A stretch of 64,000 bases of DNA, taken from assembly GCA_026419775.2 (NCBI GenBank), contig JAOPGA020001603.1, positions 1 through 64,000 on the forward strand. The letters run 5' to 3'. Positions within the stretch are counted from its first letter, which is position 1. The number at the start of each line of letters is the position of its first letter. Under the pieces are notes generated by a model, which was not told the origin of the DNA, did no database searches, and worked only from the letters and a program-made list of their open reading frames with translations. This stretch comes from Acrasis kona (lineage: Eukaryota > Heterolobosea > Eutetramitea > Acrasida > Acrasidae). This document shows positions 9,946 to 18,680 of the stretch, piece by piece. The position numbers were made by a program, and so were the translations under genes.

Positions 9946-10324
9946 TTGGCCTTGTAAACACATCGAGCGGTCCAAATGGAAAGGGAAGTTCCCATTAGTA
10001 ATTGTTTTGAAACATAATAGTATCTAGGGGTCTTATTGATAATCAAATTATCGATACTCCATCCGTAATCAATATTTTATTGGATATTGAACAGATAATT
10101 ATTTTGTAAAATAAATCAATAAAGTTATTGATAAGCTCATCGGCTAGTTGTCTCTTTCTCCGCAGAGTTTTTTTGCCTTTTTGAGTGATCAACTATAATT
10201 CTTTTTTAATTTAAATAGTAAATTTATTAATAATTACAAAAATTTTGAGGGTTGAATGGCTTCCTGTTACACTACTCCGTTGTCGGTAAACATTGTGTAG
10301 AGAAATCCATTTTGTATTTGGTGT

Positions 10325-10390
10325 ATTNATGCGAAGCATCAATGCAGGTGTCCCGNAGGTTTGTTGGGTCATTGATGCGAAGCATCAATG
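10325..10390. repeat. duplicated perfect palindrome (10325-10343 and 10370-10390)
   Basis: The stem-loop ATTGATGC-GAA-GCATCAAT occurs twice, 45 bp apart. One base of the first copy is N. Each unit can fold into an 8-9 bp hairpin with a GAA loop. The second copy overlaps the 3' end of the minus-strand frame ending at 10369. Confidence 0.8.
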
Positions 10391-11082
10391 TGTTTGTTCT
10401 TGGGTGGTGATATGGGGTTAGAGAGGAACTGGTCCATGTGAGATTGGGTGGTGGTCTTGATTATAGTTGGGGGTTTGAACAGTGGGTTATTGGAGGTGTC
10501 TGGGAAGTTGATAGCTCGGACCAAAGATTTTTGTACCTTTGCGCTTTTGTTTTTTGTGTCAGCCTTTGACTTCAACTTTTTTGTAGGTGAAGTGACTGAG
10601 AGGTAGTTGTGAGTGACATGGTGTCCAATGGAGGCTAGAGATGTGGGAGTAGGGCTTGTGGTTGTGAAGAAGTTCACAAAGTCCATGGAGTTCACTTTTC
10701 CACTCGAGAGTGCTGGGGTCTCTTCATTATCAGAGTACATGAGGTCATCAAAACTATCGGAGGATGGTTGATGTGGTTGTGGCATAGAAAGTGACAAAAG
10801 CTGGTCCATTTTTTGTAGCAGGGTGTCCATGTTGAGGTTTGTTCTATCTACTGTTGTTCAGGTGTCCGTAAGTGAAACTTCCACTGCTGTCAGTCTTCTT
10901 TCGAAATCAATGATCGACTCTTCCATGTTTTCAATCCTTGCGAGGATTCCGTCATTGTCTAGGGATGTTAGAATGTTCTGCTTCTTTGTATATTTCTTTG
11001 ATTTTTGAGAAGCCGATGGCGTGGTGTCGGTTGGTTTCCATGGTAAAATGATGAAATGTTTGAAGTTAATTTCCCTGGTCAA
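10369..11082 (-). pseudogene. hypothetical coiled-coil protein with one in-frame TGA
   Basis: Two frames, 11082-10858 and 10830-10369, lie in the same register and are separated by a single TGA (10858-10860) and ten sense codons. The joint product would have a Lys-rich N-terminus, a helix around ARIENMEESIIDFERRL, a second helix LLQKMDQLLSLS and a Ser/Thr/Pro-rich tail. The helix continuing past the stop suggests one former protein. LINE ORF1 proteins can look like this, but I see no specific motif. TGA recoding is possible but less likely, since TGA ends other genes here. Confidence 0.4.
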
Positions 11083-11109
11083 TCAATACTTTTTTAATGT
11101 TTACAATTC

Positions 11110-11755
11110 AGCGAGGAACAAAAACACACCTGCGGGGAACAAAATCAACCAATCTTCTTGGAAAATTATTGTAATCCTTTTAGCACGATTGTCAATCTTA
11201 ACAGGCTCCCACATCATATTTGATACTTCCTCTTCCTCAATCCTGCAAAAATAAATATTGCAAAAATGACCTTATCATATAAATCCTTTCCTTCCTCTGG
11301 GTGCATGCTCAAAATGTGGTAGACATGTCAACTACTTCGGCCTTCTCAGGATCTCTGACATACTGTTTCAATACATTTTTGATGTTCTTGTAGCCTTTCT
11401 GCTCACAGGTTTGATGCTTGTTGTCCTTCAAGAGGTGGTAGTTAATTGCAGAATGATACTTGCAGGGGTTGTGACCGTTTTCAAGTAAATGCTGCAAACA
11501 CTTGGCAATAATATCGTTGGAGTCATCTTCTACCTTCAAAACCTGCTCCTTAAATAGAATATAACAGTTGTACTGTTTTTTGTATTGGATCTCTGTCGAT
11601 AACTTGACATGACTCTTAACTCCTTTAAATGATATTTGTTCTTTGTTTTCCTGTGACAACAGTTCAATGTTATTGATTACATTTTGTTCTCCGGTCCTTC
11701 TTCCTTGTTTCATTGGTTGACCTTTCCCATCGATGTCAGACGACAAACTTAACAA
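11110..11755 (-). mobile_element. Crypton-like tyrosine recombinase relic
   Basis: The frame 11755-11309 (first ATG at 11713) resembles the core-binding domain of a tyrosine recombinase. Directly downstream, in other frames, are a helix ending IFAGLRK, which fits the first catalytic Arg motif, and a strand region MMWEPVKID, which fits the usual following segment. The rest of the catalytic domain is not seen. It looks old and broken in a few places. Cryptons are DNA transposons that use only this enzyme; assignment to DIRS-type elements cannot be excluded. Confidence 0.45.
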
Positions 11756-12038
11756 ATTAAGACTCAGATCAACAAAGTTATGTCTTTATTAATATTATCA
11801 ATATAAAGAGACAGATATTTCCTCATCACTAATGCCCTTGTAGGAAATAATTCCTCATTCAAAATTGTTCCCCACTCATGAGGGGTGATAAATAATACCA
11901 ATCAATCATCCAATATTTGTAAAGGTTGTTCCATGTTTGAAACATTTAAAGGAAGACACAGCAATGGTTTAACATAAATATTGGAAATGAGCACAAGTTC
12001 AAGCTCAGACACGGACACACAAGCAACAACAAGAACAT

Positions 12039-12624
12039 GTGACAACACACGCCGTGACTATAATGCTCTCTCTTAACGGAGGGGAAAACTCAGATTCTGA
12101 CAGCTCATTACCCCCACACAAGCGCGTTCATTACAGCAATGACTCCCAATGTTTGGACTCTCAAATCTCTGATGTTTCTGCGAGTGATGCACAATCACCC
12201 AACCAACATATGAAAAACAGCAAAGAAAAGGAAGACACGTACAAAGAGAAGCTGGATTTGATCGCATTTTACAGAAATAGAGGGCAAATCACTTGGTCTT
12301 AGTATTTGTAAGTGCAACATCTGTGGAGAAGTTTTCAATAAAAGTGTGAGCTGTTCCACCAAAAACTTCATTACCTATTTGGAAAACACACACAAAATGT
12401 TTGATCTAAAAAAAACAATTTCTGACAATGACACAATGTCTGTGGAGGCATTTGTTTGTTGGATGGTTGTCATAAACCAATTATTTACAATGGTAAAAGA
12501 GGAAACCTTCCAAACATTTATCAAAAAGATCAAAACCAATGACTTCAACATTAATAAGCATGGAAATTTTATGCTGCACGTTGAAAAATTGATATGTCAG
12601 TTGTTTAGACTACTACTTCAATAA
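12039..12624 (+). pseudogene. hAT-type transposase N-terminal relic (BED finger)
   Basis: Frame 12346-12624, together with sequence just upstream in the same frame, shows a BED-type zinc finger: CNIC, then NFITYLENTHKMF (C..C..H..H). It is followed by FVCWMVVINQLFTMVKEE, which fits the helical segment after the BED finger in hAT transposases. An upstream frame 12039-12302 in a different register carries a Ser/Asp-rich leader. The RNase H-like catalytic domain and dimerisation region are missing. This is a 5' fragment with a frame break near 12290. Confidence 0.55.
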
Positions 12625-12926
12625 CAATTGACCGACATCATAATGAGTAGAGTGTAAATTATAACGATAGAAATTACGTTTAGAAGATTCACTAACTCCA
12701 ACATATAAACCAATAGTCGTATCATCCAACTCTTGTACCAGCAAATAGCAATATGGTTTGCATTTACCTACGGTATCCAAACTAAAATCAAAAGTTAATT
12801 CCAATGAAATGTCAAGTTGGGGAGGGAAAGTTCAATTTGTAAATGGATGATATTTATTGCACGTGGAAATTTTGGACTGTACGTTGAAAAATTGATGTGT
12901 CAGTTGTCCAGACTACTATTCTGAAT
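12558..12926 (+). repeat. direct duplication (12558-12624 and 12860-12926)
   Basis: About 66 bp (GGAAATTTT, ACGTTGAAAAATTGAT.TGTCAG, AGACTACTA) are repeated with few changes, 302 bp apart. The left copy is the 3' end of the hAT relic. The intervening 235 bp contain a minus-strand frame (12613-12804, 63 aa) that I do not recognise. An insertion or a tandem duplication are both possible. Confidence 0.7.
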
Positions 12927-13046
12927 TTAATTTTTGTAGAAAATGATATTTTATTTTAGAAAAGTGATTTTTATTCTAAAAAAGTGAGCCTTGCCCTCTT
13001 CGCATTCAACTCTTCTTCTTTTTCTTGGTGTAAGGGTGAGGGTTTG

Positions 13047-13352
13047 TTAGGTGCCTTCAGTGTATTTGCGCCATCTTGATTTAGCGCCATACAGATTTAT
13101 GAATGAGGCGAAAGGTAGGCACAAAGTGTGAATGGTGTTATTCAATTCTTTTCTAGGTTTGGCAATTGTTTTTACAATTGTTAAAGTACTTCTATCTTTA
13201 GAACTGGACTTGAGGATGCTTGTTGCTTTGAAAGTGTGAACGTTGTAATCAGTGAAGGGCCATTGGTCTTCTGGGCTTGCGGTGAGGGTGTTGATGAGGT
13301 CTATGTCGATTGGAGTCTCTTGTTCGGTTAAGTTTTCTTGATGGGAGTTCAT
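13047..13352 (-). CDS. hypothetical 101-aa protein
   Basis: ATG at 13352. The sequence has a TASPEDQWPFTDYN motif and a basic C-terminus ending in SRWRKYTEGT. I recognise no domain. It may be a short accessory ORF of a mobile element or spurious. Confidence 0.3.
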   Translation of the reverse strand: MNSHQENLTEQETPIDIDLINTLTASPEDQWPFTDYNVHTFKATSILKSSSKDRSTLTIVKTIAKPRKELNNTIHTLCLPFASFINLYGAKSRWRKYTEGT

Positions 13353-15080
13353 TGTTGTTTTTAAATATATTCTTGTCCTGGGTAAGTCTCTGGGTGTGTA
13401 AAGGGCTTCTAATGTCGACTCACTATTGCGAAAGGTCTTCTTTTTTTGAAAAGTGAGTTAATGTAACGGTTAGTTAACGGCCCAATGTATTGACGCCAAG
13501 CTAGTCTCCACAGTTGACTGGTTTTACAAAAAAGACAAATAAGTAATATATATGATAAAATAGTCTTTACACTCATGACATATATTATATATTATTTTAA
13601 TGTAAAGTAACTCATTAATAACCATTAACAGGGTTTTGTAAACTACCAATAAACTTTCAAGCTTATTTATATGTAAAATAATTGCACTACACTTTTAAAC
13701 TTGTTTTATTTAGGAATAAATACTTATTTATATATACAAATTTTAATAAACACATTAATATTTTTAAATAATAAACCAATATAAATATATCTTTTATTAT
13801 TATTATGCCTAGTGCAATAATACATCAACCAATTAATGCATAAAATTGCTTGAAATAGACTTGATACTGCTAAACAAGCTATTATATTGTTTTTACAGTT
13901 ATTTTTCCTAGCAAGTGTAATTTAAGGACATTTATACTTTGACACCAAGTTACTAACAATATATGGTGTAAGCCTCTAAAAAATTGATAAGCAGACCTAG
14001 GTATTGAAAATTACCTACAGAATGTAAAACTTTTTGTTGTTTTATTTAATATAAGGGCTAATAGCTTTAAAAATATTGTTATATCTTCTTTTTTCAATAA
14101 ACACTATCTCTTTGTATTGTTATTTAAATCTAACACCAGCAGCAACCTAAAGTCATCCACTATATACACTATTAAACCTCTCTGTACACTTGAACCAACA
14201 ATGAGGGAGAATTTACAGGAGCTTAAAGTAATCAATTCCGTTATCCCCATTGCTACATTCTCCTTTGAGTTCTTCACTACAAAATTTAACACTTCCAGTC
14301 CCTAGACATTAAAGAGATATTCTCTATCAAAGAGCAATGTATTAAAAGACATTGTTTACCTTGAAGATGCAACCAAGGAAATTCAAGACAACAAGATGTT
14401 CTCTGCTATATACTTCAAGATAAAGAAATCCAACAAGGAAATAAGAAAGGCCAATAGGTGTGCATCATTGAGCCTGATTGCGCTTCTTATATTTCAAAAT
14501 GAAAAATAAAAAATGGTTTTGAACTTGTTTATTAAAATCAGTCCACACATTTTTTTGTATACTTTAAGTTTAAAACTACCCATATAATGAGAAAGTTGTA
14601 TATAATTGCAATAAATTGCAATGCACTGAAATAATGGATTTTGTTTTATATAGTTTTGTTAATAAAAGGGCAAATTAAAATTTATTAGTGGTTATATTCA
14701 CTATGTTCTGTCACTAATTGAATATTTTGGTAAAGTACATTAACAATACTTTATTCTTGTATTAGCTTATCAAACTGTTTCCATAAAGATGCCGCCATTC
14801 CACCCAACTCATTTAATTTGGGCCAGCAGTTCAATAATTTCTTTACCACTCCAGATATGTTATGTATTGGATTATTGGATTGACATGACACCATCATCCA
14901 ATATGGGATTTGATTTAATAATGGCACCTTAAAATACTATCATAATCCATCTCCTCCCCTTGATGGGCCTTAATGGATTTATCATTTGTATCAAACAACT
15001 GCCATAGGGTATACTATAATAGATTGTGGGTAAATAAAATTGTCACCGCTTAAAACGAAATTGGATATTGTCATGTTATT
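13353..15080. other. long AT-rich intergenic region with element debris
   Basis: Apart from the repeat at 14571-14671 I see no supported feature in about 1.7 kb. Overlapping short frames at about 14104-14305 on both strands have no recognisable motif and are probably chance. Base composition is visibly more A+T-rich than the gene-dense half of the window. Confidence 0.4.
14571..14671 (+). repeat. dispersed repeat, copy B (partner at 7945-8045)
   Basis: Same-orientation match to 7945-8045, described there. It begins AAAACTACCCATATAATG and carries the shared ATTGCAATAAATTGCAA core. Confidence 0.7.
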
Positions 15081-15091
15081 ATATTTCTATA

Positions 15092-15137
15092 TACCAACTT
15101 CCGTCTAACTTGGCCACCCCCTACCCTGGGTCAACTA
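15092..15137 (+). repeat. left terminal inverted repeat of the Tc1/mariner element
   Basis: Pairs with 16600-16645. The outer 29 bases match with one mismatch, then a short C-rich block differs slightly, then GTCAACTAC matches. Confidence 0.9.
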
Positions 15138-15283
15138 CACATCTCTTGTCTCCAAATTTGGTACCATTAGATAGATTGCAAAAAACTGAGTTGAAAAATG
15201 GTCAGAATGTATTATAATGTTATGTGCATTTTGTATAATTCAAGTTGTTTTACTAAAATATTGAAAAAAAATGAGCTATTTGG

Positions 15284-16414
15284 CTACTGTGCTCTCAAAT
15301 ATAAAGGTATCATTTTGCCCGGGTGCATATGTTCAAATGAGTTCCTATACCACCCTTTGACAAGTTCATATGTTACTTTTGATTTTGCCTCTAAAAGCAC
15401 TTCTCTCATTTGCTCTCTTGACCACCCTGATCCATCATGATACTCATTCACTTTTTTTTTCATATAAGCTTTAAGCCAACCAAATAGTTGTTCTACTGGG
15501 TTGTATTCTGGGTATCCACGTGGAACAAAATCTGGTGTTACCTCCTGGTTTTCATAACACTCCAAAACACCTACACCTCCACGCCTAGTATTAGCTCGAT
15601 TTGCAATATGAAAGGAAGCTTTATCAACCAAATCATGTGTTATACCCTCAGGATACTTCATATTACTGATATATTTGGAATAGATGATTCTATTAACATA
15701 CTCATCAGAGAATGTAAAACCAGGAACAGGATTGTTAGGATCTAAGCATATGGTTGCAATCAAGTTTAGTTTGAATGCGGCATGTTTCTGCTTCTTTCCA
15801 TAAACTTTTGAGGTACTGCAAGTGTAACTTCCTCCACTGACACGCCTAATGTGGTTATCAAAATTACGAGTCACTTTTATTTGACTTTTAGCATGTCTTC
15901 GTTGAATATCACTTTGAAAGCCACACTCATCTGTACTAGCACAAGCCTCTAGATCAATTTTTGAGTTGATACGTCGATGATTGATGCAAAATTCTTTCGC
16001 TAATTGAATATTTGCAGGCAAGAAGCGTTCTGGATAGTAAATTGACTTCAGTTTACAAGTGATGCCTATTTCTTTGCGTAATGAGCATATTCGATTGTCT
16101 GATAGTCGAATTCCAACCTTGTTCTCCATTTCACGTGATAGTTCAGAATCTAACAAATCAGCTTTTTCAGCAATCAAGTGACGGAATTCTATCAAAAACT
16201 GGTCAGTTATTTTGGCATTTGGATTATTAGGTCCTTTTCTATTTGGTGTGGAGATATTTAAATTGTTGTTTTTTTTTCGTTCTATGTATCTCCTCTGAGT
16301 ACGAGGTGAAACTTGAGTTAAGTCAGCAATTTGTCTACTAGTCATTCCCCTCTCTTTCATATTCACCACAACTTGACGTATATCATTACTATGTGGTTTG
16401 CTACTGTGTGGCAT
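15284..16414 (-). CDS. Tc1/mariner-type transposase, intact
   Basis: 376 aa, ATG at 16414. The N-terminal helix-turn-helix region (about 1-60) includes KERGMTSRQIADLTQVSPRT. A linker and a second DNA-binding region follow. The DDE catalytic core shows STDECGFQ (first Asp), HDLVDKASFH (second Asp) and YPEYNPVEQLFGWLK (the third acidic residue, Glu). It should bind the terminal repeats and catalyse cut-and-paste transposition in the nucleus. The length is normal for the superfamily and no stop or N interrupts it. It is not a close match to the relic at 4882-5540. Confidence 0.93.
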   Translation of the reverse strand: MPHSSKPHSNDIRQVVVNMKERGMTSRQIADLTQVSPRTQRRYIERKKNNNLNISTPNRKGPNNPNAKITDQFLIEFRHLIAEKADLLDSELSREMENKVGIRLSDNRICSLRKEIGITCKLKSIYYPERFLPANIQLAKEFCINHRRINSKIDLEACASTDECGFQSDIQRRHAKSQIKVTRNFDNHIRRVSGGSYTCSTSKVYGKKQKHAAFKLNLIATICLDPNNPVPGFTFSDEYVNRIIYSKYISNMKYPEGITHDLVDKASFHIANRANTRRGGVGVLECYENQEVTPDFVPRGYPEYNPVEQLFGWLKAYMKKKVNEYHDGSGWSREQMREVLLEAKSKVTYELVKGWYRNSFEHMHPGKMIPLYLRAQ

Positions 16415-16599
16415 ATTCAGTTTTTCTTGAATTTTGTTCTATTTTTATCTATTCAAAATTGGCTCAAATATTTTTGTAATTTTCTTAAAATAACTTAATT
16501 GTAAAAAATGAGCAATGCATATAAATAAAAATAATATGCTATATTACATAATTCTTCATGCTTTATTTAATGGTATCAAATTTGGAGCAAAAAGGCGAG

Positions 16600-16645
16600 T
16601 AGTTGACCTAGAGTGGGGGGTGGCCAAGTTAGACAGAAGTTGGTA
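16600..16645 (-). repeat. right terminal inverted repeat of the Tc1/mariner element
   Basis: Inverse of 15092-15137, ending AAGTTGGTA at 16645 and followed by the TA target duplication. Confidence 0.9.
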
Positions 16646-16698
16646 TAAAAGTTCTAACGCCACTGGTCCACATTACTTTTGATAAAGAGGAGTTAAAA

Positions 16699-17238
16699 AT
16701 GAAAGAAAGTGAATGTGATACTAAGCCTGAACAACTTGTCATTCGATGTAATGCTCAAGCTCAAACGCTTGTTAGTGAATTGGTGTTTTGTAGTACAGAT
16801 TGTGATTCAGTTCACGGTGTTCTAAAACCTATTAGACATTTTACTTGTTCTTATTTCGATGAAATTGCAGATTTGCCCAATTTTCATAGAATACGTTCCG
16901 GTTATAGTTCATTATTAAGACATGGTAGATATTTAACACCACTTACCTACGCTGCCTTGTGTCAACTTCCATGTATATATTGTAACTGTCCTGTGATTGT
17001 AAAATCAGGTTCAGGTATTGACCGCATTTTTAATCGGAGTTCAACTGGTCTTGCTTTGCCTTATAGTATTAACAATGTGCTACCTTGTTGTTATACTTGT
17101 AATAAGATAGGAAACGAAAGCAGTATAACTGATTTCTATCTTAATTTTCAGAAAGTGTACTGTAATATTTCAAAATTGCCTGCTTGTAACAATTTGAGTC
17201 TGACTGAACAACTTGTCATTCGCTTGTTAGTGAATTAA
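16699..17238 (+). CDS. HNH endonuclease-like protein 1
   Basis: 179 aa. The C-terminal half has paired cysteines LPCIYCNCP, then GSGIDRIFN, then a YSINNVLPCCYTCNKIGN block. This C..C / G(I)DR / N..CC..CN arrangement matches HNH nucleases common in large DNA viruses and phages, where the ID(R) stands in for the H-N core. An N-terminal region GYSSLLRHGRYLTPL precedes it. A nicking or cutting role on DNA is inferred. Its tandem neighbour is a diverged copy. It could be an acquired homing-type nuclease. Confidence 0.6.
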   Translation: MKESECDTKPEQLVIRCNAQAQTLVSELVFCSTDCDSVHGVLKPIRHFTCSYFDEIADLPNFHRIRSGYSSLLRHGRYLTPLTYAALCQLPCIYCNCPVIVKSGSGIDRIFNRSSTGLALPYSINNVLPCCYTCNKIGNESSITDFYLNFQKVYCNISKLPACNNLSLTEQLVIRLLVN

Positions 17239-17999
17239 GCTGGCGACAGATTAGTGTCGAATATAATGATTATTTCAGAGAAGACGACGTCAGCCCTTTC
17301 ACGCAAGTGTTATTGTATTATAGTTCAAGAGGTATAGACATCCCTTTGTTTGATAAACTTATTAGAACGAGACATTCAAAAGCCAATTTGCCTGAGAATT
17401 ATATTGGCAGGGGGTATTCAGATATATTTATTTAGGCCGAGGCCATCCAGAGCGATCAGACGCGGAACGACTGATACTGATCACTGTACAACTTAATCCT
17501 CCTCCTCGTCAACCTGCATGAATATTCAGATATGCTTTTTAACGGGAGGCAAATCCCTTATTATTACTATCATGCAATTCGCAGGTTACCATGTGCATAT
17601 TGTGGAGATTCAATTGAAGCAATACTAGGGACTGCCTTAGATCGAATCCACATCAAGTACATTGATGAAAATGGAATTGAATGCATTGGTCCTTACAGTT
17701 TGTACAATGCTTTACCATGTTGTCTTGCTTGTAATCGTTCGCGTAATGACGAGCAAACTGTTGATGAATTTTGGGAACAAACCAAAAGGCTTTACTTTTT
17801 CTTAGACGATATTGTCAACAATTACGGATTGGAATACCTACCATTCCGACTTGTAGAAGTTATGCATTACGTGAAGAGCGCTCACAACCATTACTTTAAC
17901 CTTTATATTGCTAATGTCTTGAATGTATATTTAATAAATTGTTCTTTGTTTCTTGTTCAAAACTTACAGGGGGTATCACTCGGTAGCTCGGAAAATTAA
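17205..17999 (+). pseudogene. HNH endonuclease-like copy 2, interrupted by a 108-bp insertion
   Basis: The frame 17532-17999 has RLPCAYCGDSI, TALDRIH and YSLYNALPCCLACNRS, clearly paralogous to ORF 1. The preceding 17205-17425 holds the matching N-terminal part, beginning with a copy of the GAACAACTTGTCATTCG leader also found near 16729 in ORF 1. The parts are separated by 17426-17533, flanked by the 11-bp direct repeat TATTCAGATAT (17415-17425 and 17523-17533). The insert is noticeably G+C-richer than its surroundings. It shows a small insertion in a tandem duplicate. Confidence 0.55.
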
Positions 18000-18002
18000 A
18001 TC

Positions 18003-18218
18003 ATGAAATGAGATATCGGGTACTCCGACGTTGTAAATTTTAGCTAATTTTATACAAATTAGTTTAGTGTTAAAAGTGAGTCTTGTATGCTCTGTGGACA
18101 AAGAGCTCCTACAAGCTAAAAAGTCCAAGTCATGTACAGTCTAGTCAAGTTTATTTATCCATTTTAAAATATCATCGGAATACGGGCCCGGAAATTCGGA
18201 GTACCCGGTATGTTTCAT
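18003..18218. repeat. MITE-like element with inverted ends
   Basis: The left end ATGAAATGAGATATCGGG then TACTCCG is mirrored at the right end by CGGAGTACCCGGTATGTTTCAT. The element is about 216 bp with no coding capacity. No clear target duplication is seen. A non-autonomous DNA transposon is the simplest reading. Confidence 0.5.
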
Positions 18219-18680
18219 TCTAAACAAATTATTTAAAGCAAGAAACATTTTTCATGAAAGTACACAACATCGAGTTGGACGTCGATTTGTTATGGTTCAG
18301 TTTGTAGATGCAAATTCTTTGTTTCAAAGACTCACCTAACAAGTCTGCATTTGAGCTTATCAAAGATGAAATACAAGAGAGAAGGAAGCAAAAAGGAACG
18401 CTGTAACGCATCATCAGATGCCAGTTACATTGCCGAGTTGTTGTTGCGGTCGATGTTGCCAATACTAATTGCGTTAACGGGGTGTAGTTGCGGTTGATCC
18501 TGTTGCCAGGATTGTTGTCACTGTAGTACTTTAAATAAACATTTATTTATTATTGGTTCCATTCAAGTCATCCACAGTCAGGTCAATCTCGATTTTACAA
18601 AATACAAAAATTTTACCAAAAATCCATTTGTTTATTTACATCCCAAGTTAACTCAAGAAAGGTAATCTAATTGATTGAAC
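18219..18680. other. intergenic upstream of the DHX8-like gene
   Basis: No supported gene. It contains the promoter side of the helicase gene. Short frames on the minus strand (18229-18462) have no motif. Confidence 0.4.

Larger units (their letters stand above)
15092..16645 (-). mobile_element. apparently whole Tc1/mariner-type transposon, 1,554 bp
   Basis: Terminal inverted repeats of about 46 bp start TACCAACTTC.GTCTAACTTGG on both ends, with a few mismatches. A TA dinucleotide flanks each end (15090-15091 and 16646-16647), the target duplication expected for the Tc1/mariner superfamily. The single intact transposase gene inside reads from right to left. Length, ends and frame are all consistent with an element that could still move. 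It ends 54 bp before the first HNH ORF, so it may have landed in that gene's upstream region. Confidence 0.93.

Noticed and set aside
10858-10860. In-frame TGA as selenocysteine, given the selenium gene in the window
   Set aside because: The neighbours are low-complexity helical sequence without a redox motif, TGA is a normal stop in other genes here, and no SECIS-like structure was apparent by eye.
14104-14305. Overlapping 62-aa frames on both strands
   Set aside because: No motif, mirror-image frames in AT-rich sequence, no repeat relation.
17415-17533. The 108-bp insert as a normal GT-AG intron
   Set aside because: Removing a GT-AG segment here leads to an immediate stop, the size is outside the 35-44 nt range, and flanking 11-bp repeats fit an insertion better.
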